In this document: positions 1 through 16,388 of the stretch, one piece after another
Position numbering within the stretch: the stretch's first letter is position 1
How the letters are laid out: each line of letters opens with the position of its first letter
Origin: Tillus elongatus
Taxonomy: Eukaryota > Arthropoda > Insecta > Coleoptera > Cleridae
Direction of reading: 5' to 3'
Assembly (NCBI GenBank): GCA_964006375.1
Contig: OZ023269.1
Coordinates: forward strand, 59,920,968 to 59,984,967
DNA: 64,000 nt
Notes under the pieces: model-generated
What the model was told of the DNA's origin: nothing
The model's input: only the letters and a program-made list of their open reading frames with translations
Databases searched by the model: none
Translations under genes and position numbers: made by a program

Positions 1-49
1 GTTAGACACTTTTGAAATGTTTGCATGTGACTGTCTGGCCCAAGTCGTG

Positions 50-374
50 TGACGTCACAGTTTCCTAGACAGGTCAATGACCTTAGGAATAACACGGATG
101 TGACTGTCTGGCCCAGGGCGTGGCTGGGCGCCGGCGCCGGGCGTGGCTAGGCGCCGGGCCCGGGGCAGGCGCCGGGGCAGGCGCCAGGGCAGGCGCCAGG
201 GCGTGGCTAGGCGTCGGCGCCGGGGCTGGCGCCAGGGCAGGCGCCAGGGCAGGCGCCGGGGCAGGCGCCAGGGCAGGCGCCAGGGTAGGCGCCAGGGCGT
301 GGCGCCGGCGCCAGGGCGTGGCGCCGGCGCCAGGGCGTGGCGCCGGCGCCGTGACGTCACTTCCTGTGACGTCA
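50..374. promoter_or_regulatory. Three TGACGTCA (CRE/ATF-like) palindromes around the minisatellite
   Basis: Perfect 8-bp TGACGTCA sites lie at 50-57, 352-359 and 367-374. The sequence is the classical CREB/ATF site. Whether these act as enhancer or promoter elements is inference: no transcription unit starts nearby, and they may simply belong to the repeat unit. Confidence 0.25.
118..350. repeat. GC-rich GGCGCC minisatellite
   Basis: Degenerate tandem repeat built on the palindrome GGCGCC, with 12-bp units of the type GGCAGGCGCCAG and longer units of the type GGCGTGGCGCCGGCGCCAG. It is sharply richer in GC than everything around it. A direct repeat of TGTGACTGTCTGGCCCA lies before it (27-43 and 100-116). 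The Arg/Ala/Gly-rich open frames across it on both strands are repeat translations, not genes. Confidence 0.85.
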
Positions 375-4360
<3,986 letters not shown>

Positions 4361-4366
4361 ACCAAG

Positions 4367-5796
4367 TTAATCGTAGCCGAAGGTACCTACCTTCAGGTTT
4401 TTCATGTGCCAAATACTCTTAATCTGGTCTCTAAGTGCATACGTCCATTTCTGTTTATATAAAACGGGCCTACATATTTCTGTACTGACAACACAATTCT
4501 TTTTCATCACTGGTTTGTCTAACTCAAGCTCTTCATGGCGTCTGCGTAGATTATGTCGTCTCACGTGTTTGTACAACTCTTTAAAACGGTATTCCTGCTC
4601 CTGTCGATCAATACATTTTTATCTTATCTATCCAATTCCATCTGCTCATCATCTCTGACAATGTCATACTTCGCCTAAAATTCACATAATACGGCGACAA
4701 CCGAGCCGTTTCGTGTCTAGGCGTTCTCAATGCACAAGTTACTTGAGGTAATCTAACATCCCACTGCTTGTGATTATCAGTCAAATACATTGTGCGATTA
4801 GTGCGCTCGGTCAGGTCGACGCGTGGATGGTAGTTCGCATTAAATTTCAAGTTACACTGATAGCGTTCCACAAAGTTCTTGAAAGCTCTAGATTTAGATT
4901 GGGACCATTATCGCATAAGTTCAATCTGGGAACGCCGAACAGCAGAAACACACATTCTTCTAAACATCTAATAATGACGTCGGTGGTTGACTTCCTCAAC
5001 GCAAACCTTAACACAAATTTACTCAAATAATCTGTGACAATCAGGATTAAGTTATTTGCTTTCGATGAACTAGGTAAGTCTATTGACATCATTTTCCACG
5101 GTCTCTATGGTTTAGGATGGTACTCCATCATATCTTTGGGACATCGTTGATCTACATTGTGTACAGCGCATATAGTGCACCTACGAACATAACTCGCTAT
5201 ATCTTGATGCATCTTAGGCCAATAATACTTATCTGCCAACCTCGTATAAGTCTTGTAAACTCCAATATAACCCGATGTAGTCGGATCATGCGCCTCTGTT
5301 ATAAGTCTACGTCGCTGGTCTTTAGAAACGATTATATTTGAAAAGTTTTGCTAAGGCGTAAGCGCGGCGTAATCCTGCTTCACATACTTGTACAACTTAT
5401 CTCCGGACAATCGCCAATTCCCAAATTTGAGAGGCGCATTTTAAACCTTCTCTTCTTCAAATATCACTTGTCCGAAGTCACCGACGCTGTCTCTATACAA
5501 TATAAGACTGGTACGGATCTGCTCAAAGTATCTGGTACTACGTTATCCTTTCCTTTCCTGTACAGATTCCCAAAATCAGATGGCTTGCAGTATTCCCTGA
5601 GGCTGTGGAATGTGTTCGGAAACATTTCAGTTACTTTAGAAACAAACATATGGTTTCGAAGAGAAATGTGGTATTCTGAGTAATCTGGTAGGCATATTAT
5701 ACTCATATTAAGAGGGGGGTTCAAAGTGGTAGTTGTAGAAATATCCGTGTGGGGGGCTACTGTATCAATACTTGAATATTTTAAAATTATTAGCAT
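4367..5796 (-). pseudogene. Decayed Gypsy-type pol (end of RNase H to integrase)
   Basis: Minus-strand fragments occur in the order expected for a Ty3/Gypsy polyprotein. At about 5530-5590 is the end of the RNase H region, with the signature YRKGKDNVVPDTLSR. At about 5130-5330 is an integrase zinc-binding region ending RRCTIC. At 4847-5092 is an integrase core piece with FGVPRLNLCDNGP, containing one catalytic Asp. At 4608-4871 is the C-terminal part of the core, with ANYHPRVDLTERTNRTM and LSPYYVNFRR. The pieces lie in different frames with stops between them, so it is long dead. No RT, Gag or LTRs could be assigned. Confidence is high for a Gypsy-like integrase and low for the exact family. 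Confidence 0.8.
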
Positions 5797-5799
5797 TGC

Positions 5800-7158
5800 T
5801 CAGAACCATGAGAAATAACGTGTTTATTCAATAGGTATTAACTCCAATCGCCTAGTAACTAAGATTTATGAATGAAACAGCAATTTACATTGTGTGTATC
5901 CTAGGTTGCTAGGAGACGCATAAATTACTTAGCAACGTGAGCCGTAACTTAGTAACCTACATTCCTTTGTCAATTTACAAAGATGCATATTATAATCATG
6001 ATACAAATAACGAGAGATATGATATTCCGACTGCCTATTTTTAGACCTGTCACGCGCATGGTGTCAAGTGGTGAGTCCAATGCAACAATAATATGCTGTC
6101 GTACAGTGAGGTTTGACGTTTCATCACAACCTCTTAACAAATTACGTATTTTACTAATATTTAAGTGCATACAGTTGGAAGTAATAAAAATGAAAAAGGT
6201 TAAAATTAGTGCTGTGATCTATATTATTTGAAAAAGACAATATAGGCGTAACTTCAACCGCATTAAACTGACGTATAGAAACTTTTTGATTGCGAATGAC
6301 TTTGTTTTAAGTGTGTAGTTGGACATCTATAACGTTACTCACCGCGTGACGTCAGAGGAGGGGGCGGGGCATATGCGCAATATCATATCTCTTCTAAGTC
6401 ATTATATCATGTATTATAATATTATCACTGGATAAACTCATTTTAATTCTACACCGCGAAGAAGAAATTTGACGTCCCTTCCATCAAATCTGACAGTAAG
6501 CGGAACCAATCAAATACGACGAAACATGTGGCGCGAGTTTCAACCTTCTCATAATAAAGTTCGAAGAGAGAAAGCAGAGATTTACTGTTTATAACTCTGA
6601 GCGATTCCATAATGTTTAGTATCCTGTAACTAATAAGTAGGTATTCTGTTATTATTAAGGCGTAAAATTAATAAATTAGAAAAAAACTAAAGCAACGTTA
6701 TAAACATTACATTTCCCTACTCTAGTTCATAATCAGATGGATTAAATGTAAGCAATACCCTTATACCCTTATGTAGTATGTAGACATCAGTTTTAAACGA
6801 GGTTGTACTCTAGTTTTTGATAGAATATGCGTTTCATTTTATATTTGTCGAAGACATAATTAATATATATTGTAACAGGCACCTTTTTTATTTTATTTCT
6901 TTTTATTGCATCTAGAATTTTAAACGTTTTCCAATGATACTTGTTCCAAAACGTGTTAACGTTTTGGCGCGTATGCAGTCGATACTTTAGAGTCAGATGA
7001 TTATAAAACCAACATGATTGGGATAACTATTCTAACATTATTGTTAGCTGTTTGTTTTTAATTTTTGACACGAAAATACATTCGTTATTAGTTTTTTGCA
7101 AATATTTATAGACAATTCTGTATATATACTCTTGTTTCATTTATTTTTTAAACGCATT

Positions 7159-7160
<2 letters not shown>
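5800..7160. other. AT-rich DNA with one GC-rich island, no gene
   Basis: No coding region is recognised. A TGACGTCA site (6347-6354) is followed closely by a GC box (GGGGCGGGGC, 6361-6370), which stands out from the AT-rich surroundings and looks promoter-like; no open frame or transcript feature follows it. Confidence 0.4.

Positions 7161-7233
<73 letters not shown>
7161..7233. repeat. (TA)n microsatellite, left of the palindrome
   Basis: About 73 bp of TA repeats immediately before the large palindrome. Confidence 0.95.
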
Positions 7234-7236
<3 letters not shown>

Positions 7237-7265
7237 TATTAAATTTTTGTGACGGTAATAGTGTT

Positions 7266-8092
<827 letters not shown>

Positions 8093-8882
8093 GTAGTCGC
8101 TTTTGGTTTTTCACAATAGTTTTTTTATTTTTTAACAAAATTTGTTTGTGTAGCTTATATAGTTCAGGATAGAGCCCATTGATACTGTCTCGAGAAATAG
8201 CTAGCGGTATCAAAAATATTTTAAATCATAAGAATTTTTTTAAATGCATGTTTTTCTGCTTTTCGGTTTTTTCTACGTTTTTTTTTGTCATTCCAGGGTT
8301 AGGTATAGGTTAGGTAAGGATCCGGGTCAGGTCAGGATCCGGATCAGGTCAGGTCAGGTTAGGTCAGGTTAGGTCGTTCAGGTCTGCTTCGTAGAGTGTT
8401 TAGTGCATAAACATGAAAAATGGTGTCCCTTCAATCCCCAAAAAGCTGCGGGGGGCTAGGAGCAAATATACGTGGTGCAGGGGAAAACATGTTTAGGAGA
8501 AAGTATTGATACAAAAAGTGAAAAGGCTGCTTATAGAGGTCTAACTAAGTTGTTTTTACTGATTTTTCCTTTATATTTCATTCTCCACCGAGCATCCCTA
8601 TTCACTCCAGGTCCTGTAACTTTTGGAGGGGTTGATTCCACAGCATATATCTTGTTGCTTATGCACACATTGAGTCTTTTAAGCATGTTTAGTGAAAGAT
8701 TTTTCAAAAATCACGTATGCCGATCATCTGCATAATTACCGTTAAATATCTTTTACTTGCACAAAAGAAAGAAATTAGTTTTTGTGAATTATATTCATTA
8801 CTGCATCCATACGCACCAGCAAGATTAACCATTTTTAAATCTAAAAAAAGCAAAAGTCAAACCGCTTAAGTCGCGGAAGCAA
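8093..8882. other. Spacer between two family X copies, no gene
   Basis: Apart from the telomere-like stretch at 8292-8384, no feature is recognised. An 87-codon open frame at 8472-8735 has no motif I know and no coding context. Confidence 0.4.
8292..8384 (+). repeat. Telomere-like GGTTA/GGTCA repeat stretch
   Basis: An irregular run of pentamers GGTTA, GGTCA and GGATC with TTAGG and TCAGG phases. TTAGG is the usual insect telomere repeat and TCAGG occurs in some beetles. It is too short and irregular to be a functional telomere, so an interstitial telomere-like repeat is the best reading. Confidence 0.5.
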
Positions 8883-9258
8883 AAAAAGTCTGGACGCAGC
8901 AAGTGCGTTATGGTAATCAATTTTCATTAAATGCTTCAAATTTGAATAACTCAATTTTCTATAAACCTAGAAGGTTGAATTTTGGCTCGTGGTAAGGCCT
9001 TTACCAAGACAACATATTCACATAAATTTCATCAAAATAGCTTTGTAATTTTCGGAGATAAACATTTTTTCGAAAGAAAACTTAAAATTTTTATTTATAT
9101 TATATTTATATAAACATATACAAATTGAAACTGACCCAGGATATTTGTCCCATGGGTCCTATTTCGCGGTCATTTGAAAAAATGTTTGTCAAATCTTACC
9201 ATAGATACCTCTCCATTTAAATTTAGTTAATTTTTCCTAATAAAAATTCACTAAAATG
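8883..9258 (-). mobile_element. Family X, nearly full copy with a collapsed (TA)n core
   Basis: Read on the minus strand it begins near the ATTCACTAAAATG end, passes the GGTCAGTTTC-type core with only a very short TA tract (about 9100-9118), and ends with the stem-loop and T-run (8883-8900 on plus reads as the reverse complement). It shows the unit can exist without a long microsatellite. Confidence 0.75.
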
Positions 9259-9262
9259 ATAA

Positions 9263-9336
9263 ACGGACCGGGCCGGACTCGAACCAGCATCGTCGGCTTG
9301 ACAGACAAAGTACTCTTCCAATGAGCTACCGACGCT
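9263..9336 (-). other. tRNA-like sequence (SINE head or tRNA pseudogene)
   Basis: The minus strand carries a good A box (TAGCTCATTGG, 9318-9328) and a perfect B box (GGTTCGAGTCC, 9275-9285) at tRNA spacing, and the T arm can pair (GCTGG/CCGGC). The anticodon arm and the acceptor stem do not pair, so it is not a functional tRNA. It directly abuts the end of a family X copy, which could make it the head of a tRNA-derived SINE or a chance neighbour. Confidence 0.6.
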
Positions 9337-9339
9337 TCG

Positions 9340-10100
9340 TAATAAACAAATTCTTTACATTGTATTTACAGATACGGCACCTTACCGTCAGGAAATTGGT
9401 ATCGGAAATTAAATGTAAGTGGCTAGCTAAATAGCCAATTGCAGAATTGATTGATTTATTTCGCCGATCGCTGAAACATATTCGAGTGTAGACTGTTTCG
9501 GTCTTAGATAACATTCAAATGTCACTAATGGCATGTAACCTTAAAGATGATTTGACATATGATAGAATGAATATGAAATGCGTTCGTGGAATCACATTTT
9601 TAGTGCGCCATCTTTTAGAAAATAGCTGGTCTACGGATGGTGCCGAAACGCGCTAGTTTGACAAGACATATTGTCTAAATAATTATGGTATGTCATATTT
9701 TACATTTCACTTTGCATTACGTTTTTATTTGGAATCCAAAAGACCTGAAATTTAAGAAACTTATTCTTGGATACCTAATCTAGGCAAAGAGTGATTTTGA
9801 GCTAATTCTGTGACAAACAATTGTCAAATCATGGTTTGGCAAAAACGTTGTATTTTCGTTATAAACGGGATATTTGCTTACAAAAATCTTTATCGCCTTC
9901 CTCAAACCTCAATCTAGCTATTATATACTATATTTTCAGTCTAAGGCTTTAATTGGGACAGTTCAACAAGCTACAAATATAGCGTATTTTAAGCATTTTA
10001 TTGAACCCCCCTCTTAAGTATCAGTAGTAAGTAAAAACTTATCTCATTGGGAGAAAACTCACCGTAAGCACAGACAATTAACTGGCTCGGTTTTTGTATC
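9340..10100. other. AT-rich DNA, no gene seen
   Basis: No motif, repeat family or coding signature was recognised. Confidence 0.4.
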
Positions 10101-10575
10101 CAGTGAACAGAAACAATATCTTTGTTTATACCCTTATGTAAATTATTGGTAATATAATAATTTTTAGATACTGTTTACTTCCTAGTTTAAGAGGCAATTC
10201 GCAAGACTCCGCCAAAGTATTTGTAACAGGGGTGCTTCTTAGCGCATCAATGCACATTCTTAAACACCTATTCCGGACTACCTGTAGCTTATTTAAGTGG
10301 CATTTTGCTGCATTTCCCAAAATACTGGTCAATATTCTATCACAAACTTTACAAAGGCTTTATAAAAACTAATCCAAACGCTGCGGTCTGCTCCCCAGAG
10401 GTATGACATATATCGTAATACGATATGTTATTACCTTTTTCAGTTTTAAGTACGATCATGTTGATTTGGTCTTTCCAAAGAAGTTTTTGGTCCAAAATAA
10501 GTCCCAAATATTTTGCAGAAGACTTAACATCATAAACTATTTTGTTGAGAGTCAGCGTTGGTGGTATTTTCCGTT

Positions 10576-10579
<4 letters not shown>

Positions 10580-10656
<77 letters not shown>
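10580..10656. repeat. (TA)n microsatellite inside the LINE RT remnant
   Basis: About 77 bp of TA repeats separating the two halves of a conserved RT segment (the region before KRKIPPTL). Confidence 0.95.
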
Positions 10657-10658
<2 letters not shown>

Positions 10659-11005
10659 ACGTTGTGTTTTGTGGTTACAAATTGTTAGACCATTTAATTC
10701 TGTTTTGCTGTAAGGCCGGTTTTCCTTCATCTATTTTGTGATGTCAGATATATAAATTAGGTAAACTAAATAAACTTAATCCACTTCCTTGGGGAATTCC
10801 ATTACTGGTAATCCTAGGTTCCGATACATTTTGCGGTGTTTTTAGATACACCACTCTATCCTCAGAAAGCTTGATGCTTTTTCTAGGAAAAGTCCTGGGG
10901 ATAACTAAACCTACCATCTTATCGTAAAAAAAATAAGATTAGCATTGTCACAAGCACCTTTTTTTATCAATAAACATTGCTACTAACCATTTTATTCGTA
11001 AAGGA

Positions 11006-11174
<169 letters not shown>

Positions 11175-11707
11175 AAAATAAGAGTTGCAGTTCCATCTAT
11201 TGTGAAGCAATTTCGACCGAAACCTAGCTGGGATTCTGATATCTGTTAGTTTGTTTTCAGTCATTTTGCTAGTAAGTCTCTCATCATGTGCTGAAAACTT
11301 TTTTATACATGATGCAAGTAAAATACCTATATACGAGCCAGGATGAGTCGGATCTTTAAATGCTTTAAGGAAAGTAATCGCAATTAAAGTATTCCAATCA
11401 TTTGGCTAGTTCTCAGTTTCTCATATGTCATTTAAAATTTTTTGTAATATTTCTCTCGAGTTTATTGGTAGATAAGATAAAATTTCATATCAGATACCCA
11501 TCCAACAGTGGTGAAAAACCTTTCTTGTCATAGTTAAATGCAAAATTAAGTTCTAGATAATTTAGTTTATGATAGGAGACTTTGATGCCTGCGCATAACT
11601 AACCATTTAGCCATTTTCCTTTAATTGGAGTATCTTTGTTAATTCGACCTCATTAATTTGCCCAAGCTTCTCTTTTGCTTGTTAGTATTGTATGATTTAA
11701 GAAGCGT

Positions 11708-11767
11708 AAATTACATTTAGAAGGTTGTCCTCAGCTAAGACTGAGGACAACCTTTTAAATGTAATTT
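11708..11767. repeat. 27-bp-stem hairpin
   Basis: Arms 11708-11734 and 11741-11767 are reverse complements with one mismatch around a 6-nt loop. No family was recognised. Confidence 0.9.
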
Positions 11768-12221
11768 TGTAACGTAGTTTTCAAATAAAGGAATTATTTT
11801 ATATTCCTGAAGCGCTTGCTTTTCATTATCTACTGCTATTCTACATGAGTTATTTCACCAGGCTTTTCTGAAATCAGAATTAACTCTCCTCCGAGAAATA
11901 GTTGACTGACATTCAAATTTGATGCTTTGTATAAAACTTTCATAAGTAAGATAATTTGAAAAAGTCAACTCTTTTACTATTTCCATCAAAATGATGAGCA
12001 ACCTCCAATTTGTTCTATTTATTGCACACGCTTGCAGTATTTATAAGAGGCTTGTTTGCAAGGGAAAAAAATTAAACTGTTACTTGTTTTCGAGTTATTT
12101 CAATTGCTTTGCAACGTTTGTAATTTTTGGCGCATGTCAAAAATTATGAACGGCATTTGTATAAATAGATCGCGCATCCTGTAAAAATGGCGCCTCCAGA
12201 GATGCTATATTATTTGCAAAT

Positions 12222-12402
12222 TTTTATACTTTTTCAGACAATAAAGTTATTTTGATGTAGATGTGGTACATTGTTATAGGTTACACTGCTCATCAAATTT
12301 GATGCCTGCTTTCATTTTAAAAAAACATATTCTGTAGTTATTAAACATATTTTTATAAAAGCTCATTTCCATAACGCACTTGCTGCGTCCAGACTTTTTT
12401 TT
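12222..12402 (+). mobile_element. Family X-related hairpin-end fragment
   Basis: It ends with CATAACGCACTTGCTGCGTC, CAGAC and a T-run. Its upstream part (TGGTACATTGTTATAGGTT..., GATGCCTGCTTTCATT) matches the variant at about 18060-18226 rather than the common X body, suggesting a second subfamily that shares only the terminal hairpin. Confidence 0.65.
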
Positions 12403-12573
12403 ATTTCAGTACTTTGTTGTAATACAGTTTCAGTTGGAATCAACAGTTCTTTTTGTGTTCGGGTTCTGTACTTTTCTTTTCCTGTGTAAATAAAAGCATG
12501 ACAAAAGTCAGATAATTTAGGTACGTGAATTATTAATCATTTTTAAACCACATTCAGCTGGATTTTTAAGCAT

Positions 12574-13470
12574 CTACATTTCATCAAATGTAACGTTAGT
12601 AGCAGGCGCGTACATTTTGAATGCGCGTCTTTCACGAAATGGCACTAGCATTTCATCAACTGTAACGCTAATACCAGGTGCGTACCATTTCTTACAATTT
12701 GTGATGAACATATCCCGTATTTCTCTGATGGCAGGGACTTTGTCATTTGCTTTTCTGAGTTCTCTATCTTCTGCGTTATCAAACTCCAAGCAATAAAGGA
12801 TGAATAAAAATCATGATAGACTGGTAGCGCGAAAGATGTCACGACCAGTACCATCACTTGCAAATCAACTGGCCACTCCTTCATGGCCAGATTTCATTAT
12901 TCCTGATAAGTACAATAGCCAATGCATGCACTAAGTTGAATGAGTAGATTGAGCATGCTTAAATGTAGAACTCGAAATTTTAATTTGTCGGTTAGTATGT
13001 TCTAAGACAAATCGTCTGTAGTGAATAACTTCCATGCGGAATAAACATCTTCTGTGTCAATAATTCTTGCTTCTCCTTTTGCTCCTGGTAGCTGTGAAAC
13101 ACGGCTTCCGAGCGCGAGTTGTTTTTGAAATCGCTTTAGACCAAGTAAAATGTGATTTGTTCTTTCGTTCCTTGCCATAAAAATAAGCATCTTTTCCTCT
13201 TGATGCTTTGGGTTCAGTTTCATTTTCAGACTAAGCATTTTATTCGTCCAAACTTTCTGTATCCATGTTACCAGCGTCTGTATTTTCCTCATTCGTATCG
13301 TCCACATCTGAACATTGATACTTGTGTCGGATTCGTAATGATAAACTCATCTCCATCTCCAATACTCTCATCATCAGAATCAAAAAATTGTGGATCATTG
13401 ACAATTGTAAAAAGTCCGGATTGTCAGCGATCGTCGAGAATTCCTCCTGAAAATAAATAACGAACCTCAC
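12574..13470 (-). pseudogene. piggyBac-type transposase remnant (N-terminal half)
   Basis: In order on the minus strand: an acidic N-terminal region with FDSDDES-like residues (about 13360-13390), then the core-entry signature LPGAKGEARIIDTEDVYSAW and KLFTTDD (about 13010-13100), then after a break ELRKANDKVPAIREIRDMF and the TVDE-LVPFRER segment (12600-12750). These match DDE_Tnp_1_7 (piggyBac) transposases, in which the TVDE-LV-FRGR segment lies in the catalytic core. Frames shift between blocks, and the rest of the catalytic domain and the Cys-rich C-terminus are missing. No TTAA-flanked terminal repeats were found. It is dead and 3'-truncated. Confidence 0.7.
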
Positions 13471-13879
13471 TTTTGAACTGCCTAAGTGTATGGTAATTTG
13501 GAACCCCCAATTGTTCTTGATTTACACTATACATAAAAAATCATGGGTTCAGTTTCATTTTCAGACTAAGCATTTTATTCGACCAAACTTTCTGTATTCA
13601 TGTTACCAGCGTCTGTATTTTCCTCATTCGTATCGTCCACATCTGAACATTGATACTTGTGTCGGATTCGTGATGATAAACTCATCCCCATCTCCAATAC
13701 TCTCATCATCAGAATCAAAAAATTGTGGATCATTGACAATTGCAAAAAGTTCGGATTGTCAGCGATCGTCGAGAATTCCTCCTGAAAATAAATAACCAAC
13801 CTCACTTTTGAACTGCCTAAGTGTATGGTAATTTGGAACCCCCAATTGTTCTTGATTTACACTATACATAAAAAATCAT
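13210..13879. repeat. 335-bp tandem duplication
   Basis: The units 13210-13544 and 13545-13879 are head to tail, exact to the base at both joints, and differ by only a few substitutions. They contain the acidic N-terminal part of the piggyBac remnant. 335 is not a multiple of three, so the duplication also disrupts the frame. Confidence 0.95.
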
Positions 13880-14269
13880 AGAGAAAAAATACTTACATAT
13901 CGTCGATGATCTGACACTACCTGCTATGTACATGGATCAGTGTTTCTGACGAGACACAAAAAATCATGTAAATTTTGTGGCCGGATTATTTCGAAGAACT
14001 ATTGAATGTTTTATGGTAATATAAGCCCAGTGAAAAAATACCAATACTTTTTTGTGAGGAAATTAATTTCATTTCCATAACAATGTAGATAGTACCATGT
14101 AGAATCTAGGAATAATAATTGACTTCACACTATATCGAAAGAAAAAGTTTAAGGCTTAATCGAATTCACAAGAAACATAAAAAAATAATTTTGAAATAAT
14201 AATATAAATTGAATGGAACCGCAAAGCGCATATTCTCATTCCTTTAATGCTGTAACATAATCAGTCGGC

Positions 14270-14850
14270 AACTCAATTACTCCATTTTTCAGCTTTCGCT
14301 CTATGCACTGAGACGCATTTCGTTTGTATTTGACCTTTTGTGAGGTATTCTTGTGAGATAGGAGCTCCATGTATTATGGCAAAATTAAAGAGAGCATTGA
14401 CCATAATATTATTTCCATTTTGGAATGTACACCCGGTCGAGTAAATAATTACTTGCAATTTTTTTCCACGCAATGTTTTTTAGAGAATCCACGACACAAA
14501 ATGAAAGTGGAGGCTGTTGGCTTACAACCAGTTTCGGTGAACCAGTAACATGTAGCCTGGTGGTTAACAATGTTAAATTGTGAAGTTGTGACATCCTAAC
14601 TTCGTTTTGAAATATATTTTGTTTGCATTCAACAACGAACTTACTTCCACAGCTTGCAAATCCATACAGATCACAATACATTCATTCTACATTGCTCCAG
14701 CTTTGTCTCTTGATTGTTCTCTCCTGGCATCCGTTTTTTATTCAATGTGGTTCGTCCACACTAGTTCTTCAAACATTTTTTTCTCGTACTCGATACACAA
14801 GTTGGAGCGGTCTTTTTTGGAGAGAATAGACTCAAATGAATAAACCAACA
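14270..14850 (-). pseudogene. Degraded fragment resembling the DUF7869 family
   Basis: Minus-strand pieces in alternating frames: about 14595-14690 reads CMDLQAVEVSSLL, then an IYFKTKLGCHNFTI-like stretch; about 14300-14450 reads a VIIYSTGCTFQNGN segment followed by NALFNFAIIHG, an EYLTKGQIQT-like segment and a CVSVHRAK-like segment. From memory this order (C-D-L-Q; Y-K-L--YN-TI; I-SDGC--QN-N; KGHTQME--S-H) is that of the DUF7869-type domain common in arthropod and mollusc multicopy genes. Several frameshifts and stops make it a pseudogene. Assignment rests on recalled motifs, not on a search. Confidence 0.5.
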
Positions 14851-14859
14851 AAATGCAGA

Positions 14860-15469
14860 TACCGGTAGGTAACCTTTTCTTTAATTTTGTAAAATAAATA
14901 CCAAAAGGCAACTTGAAGTGTCTTAGTGCGATTCTTGAAAGCTTCTTTATACTAAACTAGGATTGTATGGCATCAGCTCAAGCCTTGTAATGATTATCAT
15001 TTTTGAAAAACCGTTATAGATAAAACTGGTAGCCATTTTAACTTAATTGAGTTTAGGGAAACATAAGTATAACCTATATTTCACAATTCTAAAGCCCATT
15101 TTCTAACATCTTTGGATTTGGAAATGAATAACAACTGGAATAAACCTGCAACAAGGTGCTGCCATTGTGAAACGAGTGTATTTAGCAGAAAATCAAAAGA
15201 AAGATTATGTTTTAGCTTTTACGCTTTATATATTTATGTTTTTTTGAACTAAATGTTTTTAGGAGACCAACACCATAAGTTTTACGAATTTAGAAGTGCA
15301 AACAAAAGCTGAATTTGTAACCACTTAAATGGCTCTGGGGCACTCTATCCATTATGAAATCCAAACATTTTAATCAGATTTTTTTCACGAGTAGTGAATT
15401 TTGATTTGAGCAAGGTTTAATACCTACCTATTTAGTTAGACACAACTCATCTTCAATATGTCATCTAGA
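14860..15469. other. AT-rich DNA, no gene seen
   Basis: Nothing recognised. Confidence 0.4.
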
Positions 15470-15611
15470 ACCTCGGTGGTTCAGGGGTAACAACCAGGGG
15501 TTCGGCAACATTTCCAGGATAGTGAGGTGAAACTGCTCCCTGGCGTCAGTGATTGGCCATAGTCGCGGAAATAGGCCGACGTAAAAGAAACAAAAAAAAC
15601 ACACACACACA
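15470..15611 (+). mobile_element. Internally deleted copy of the tRNA-derived SINE
   Basis: It starts CCTCGGTGGTTCAGGGG and ends with the same tail as the fuller copy at 30661-31019 (CTGCTCCCTGGCGTC, GCGGAAATAGGCCGACG, A-rich then (CA)n). About 215 bp of the middle, including the B box, are missing, so Pol III transcription of this copy is not expected. Confidence 0.8.
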
Positions 15612-15896
15612 GTATCTCCTAAAATTCTAGTCGATCCTGTGTTTCACTTACTTTTTAACTAAAAGTGGCTTAAGAGCTTTATGAATTTTGTCACAAATTA
15701 GTCGGGAATCTCAGCTTTTCCCTTGTGCTTCTAGCAGATTTCATTTAGGATTGAGGCTGTTTTTATATTATAATTTTACGTAAATCTGTTTATATATTAT
15801 AATCTTACGATGCCCATCTTATTTTGGTTATCAGGAACAAACAAATTTTGAGGATCATCTTCTTAGTAAATAGGTGTATGTTACTTTTGTTTACTC
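15612..15896. other. No gene seen
   Basis: AT-rich DNA without recognised features. Confidence 0.4.
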
Positions 15897-16027
15897 CTTT
15901 TAGTAAATTTTCTTAAAAAAAATTCACTAATGAGGAGATACCGACTTTTGAATTTTGAAAAAAATTCTTCAAATGACCGGGAACTAGGCCCCCTAGAACC
16001 CATATCCAGGGTCAGTTTCAGTTCGTA

Positions 16028-16136
<109 letters not shown>

Positions 16137-16270
16137 ATCACACCGACAACTCAAAAAATAATAGTCCGATTTTGATCAAATTTGGCAAATACCTTCCTTT
16201 TGCAAGTGGCTTGGATAATTTCGTTAGTCAGGAAAATTGGCTAAGGTTTTCCCAGAAATTTTGTGTTTTC

Positions 16271-16388
<118 letters not shown>

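Noticed and set aside
8472..8735. 87-codon protein gene
   Set aside because: No recognised motif, no neighbours, flanked by repeats; length is within chance for AT-rich DNA.
9263..9336. Functional tRNA gene
   Set aside because: A and B boxes are good but the anticodon and acceptor stems do not pair.
14273..14681. Continuation of the piggyBac transposase
   Set aside because: I first read it as the piggyBac C-terminus, but the QN-N and KGQ-Q-SVH pattern fits the DUF7869-like family better, and no Cys-rich tail is present.
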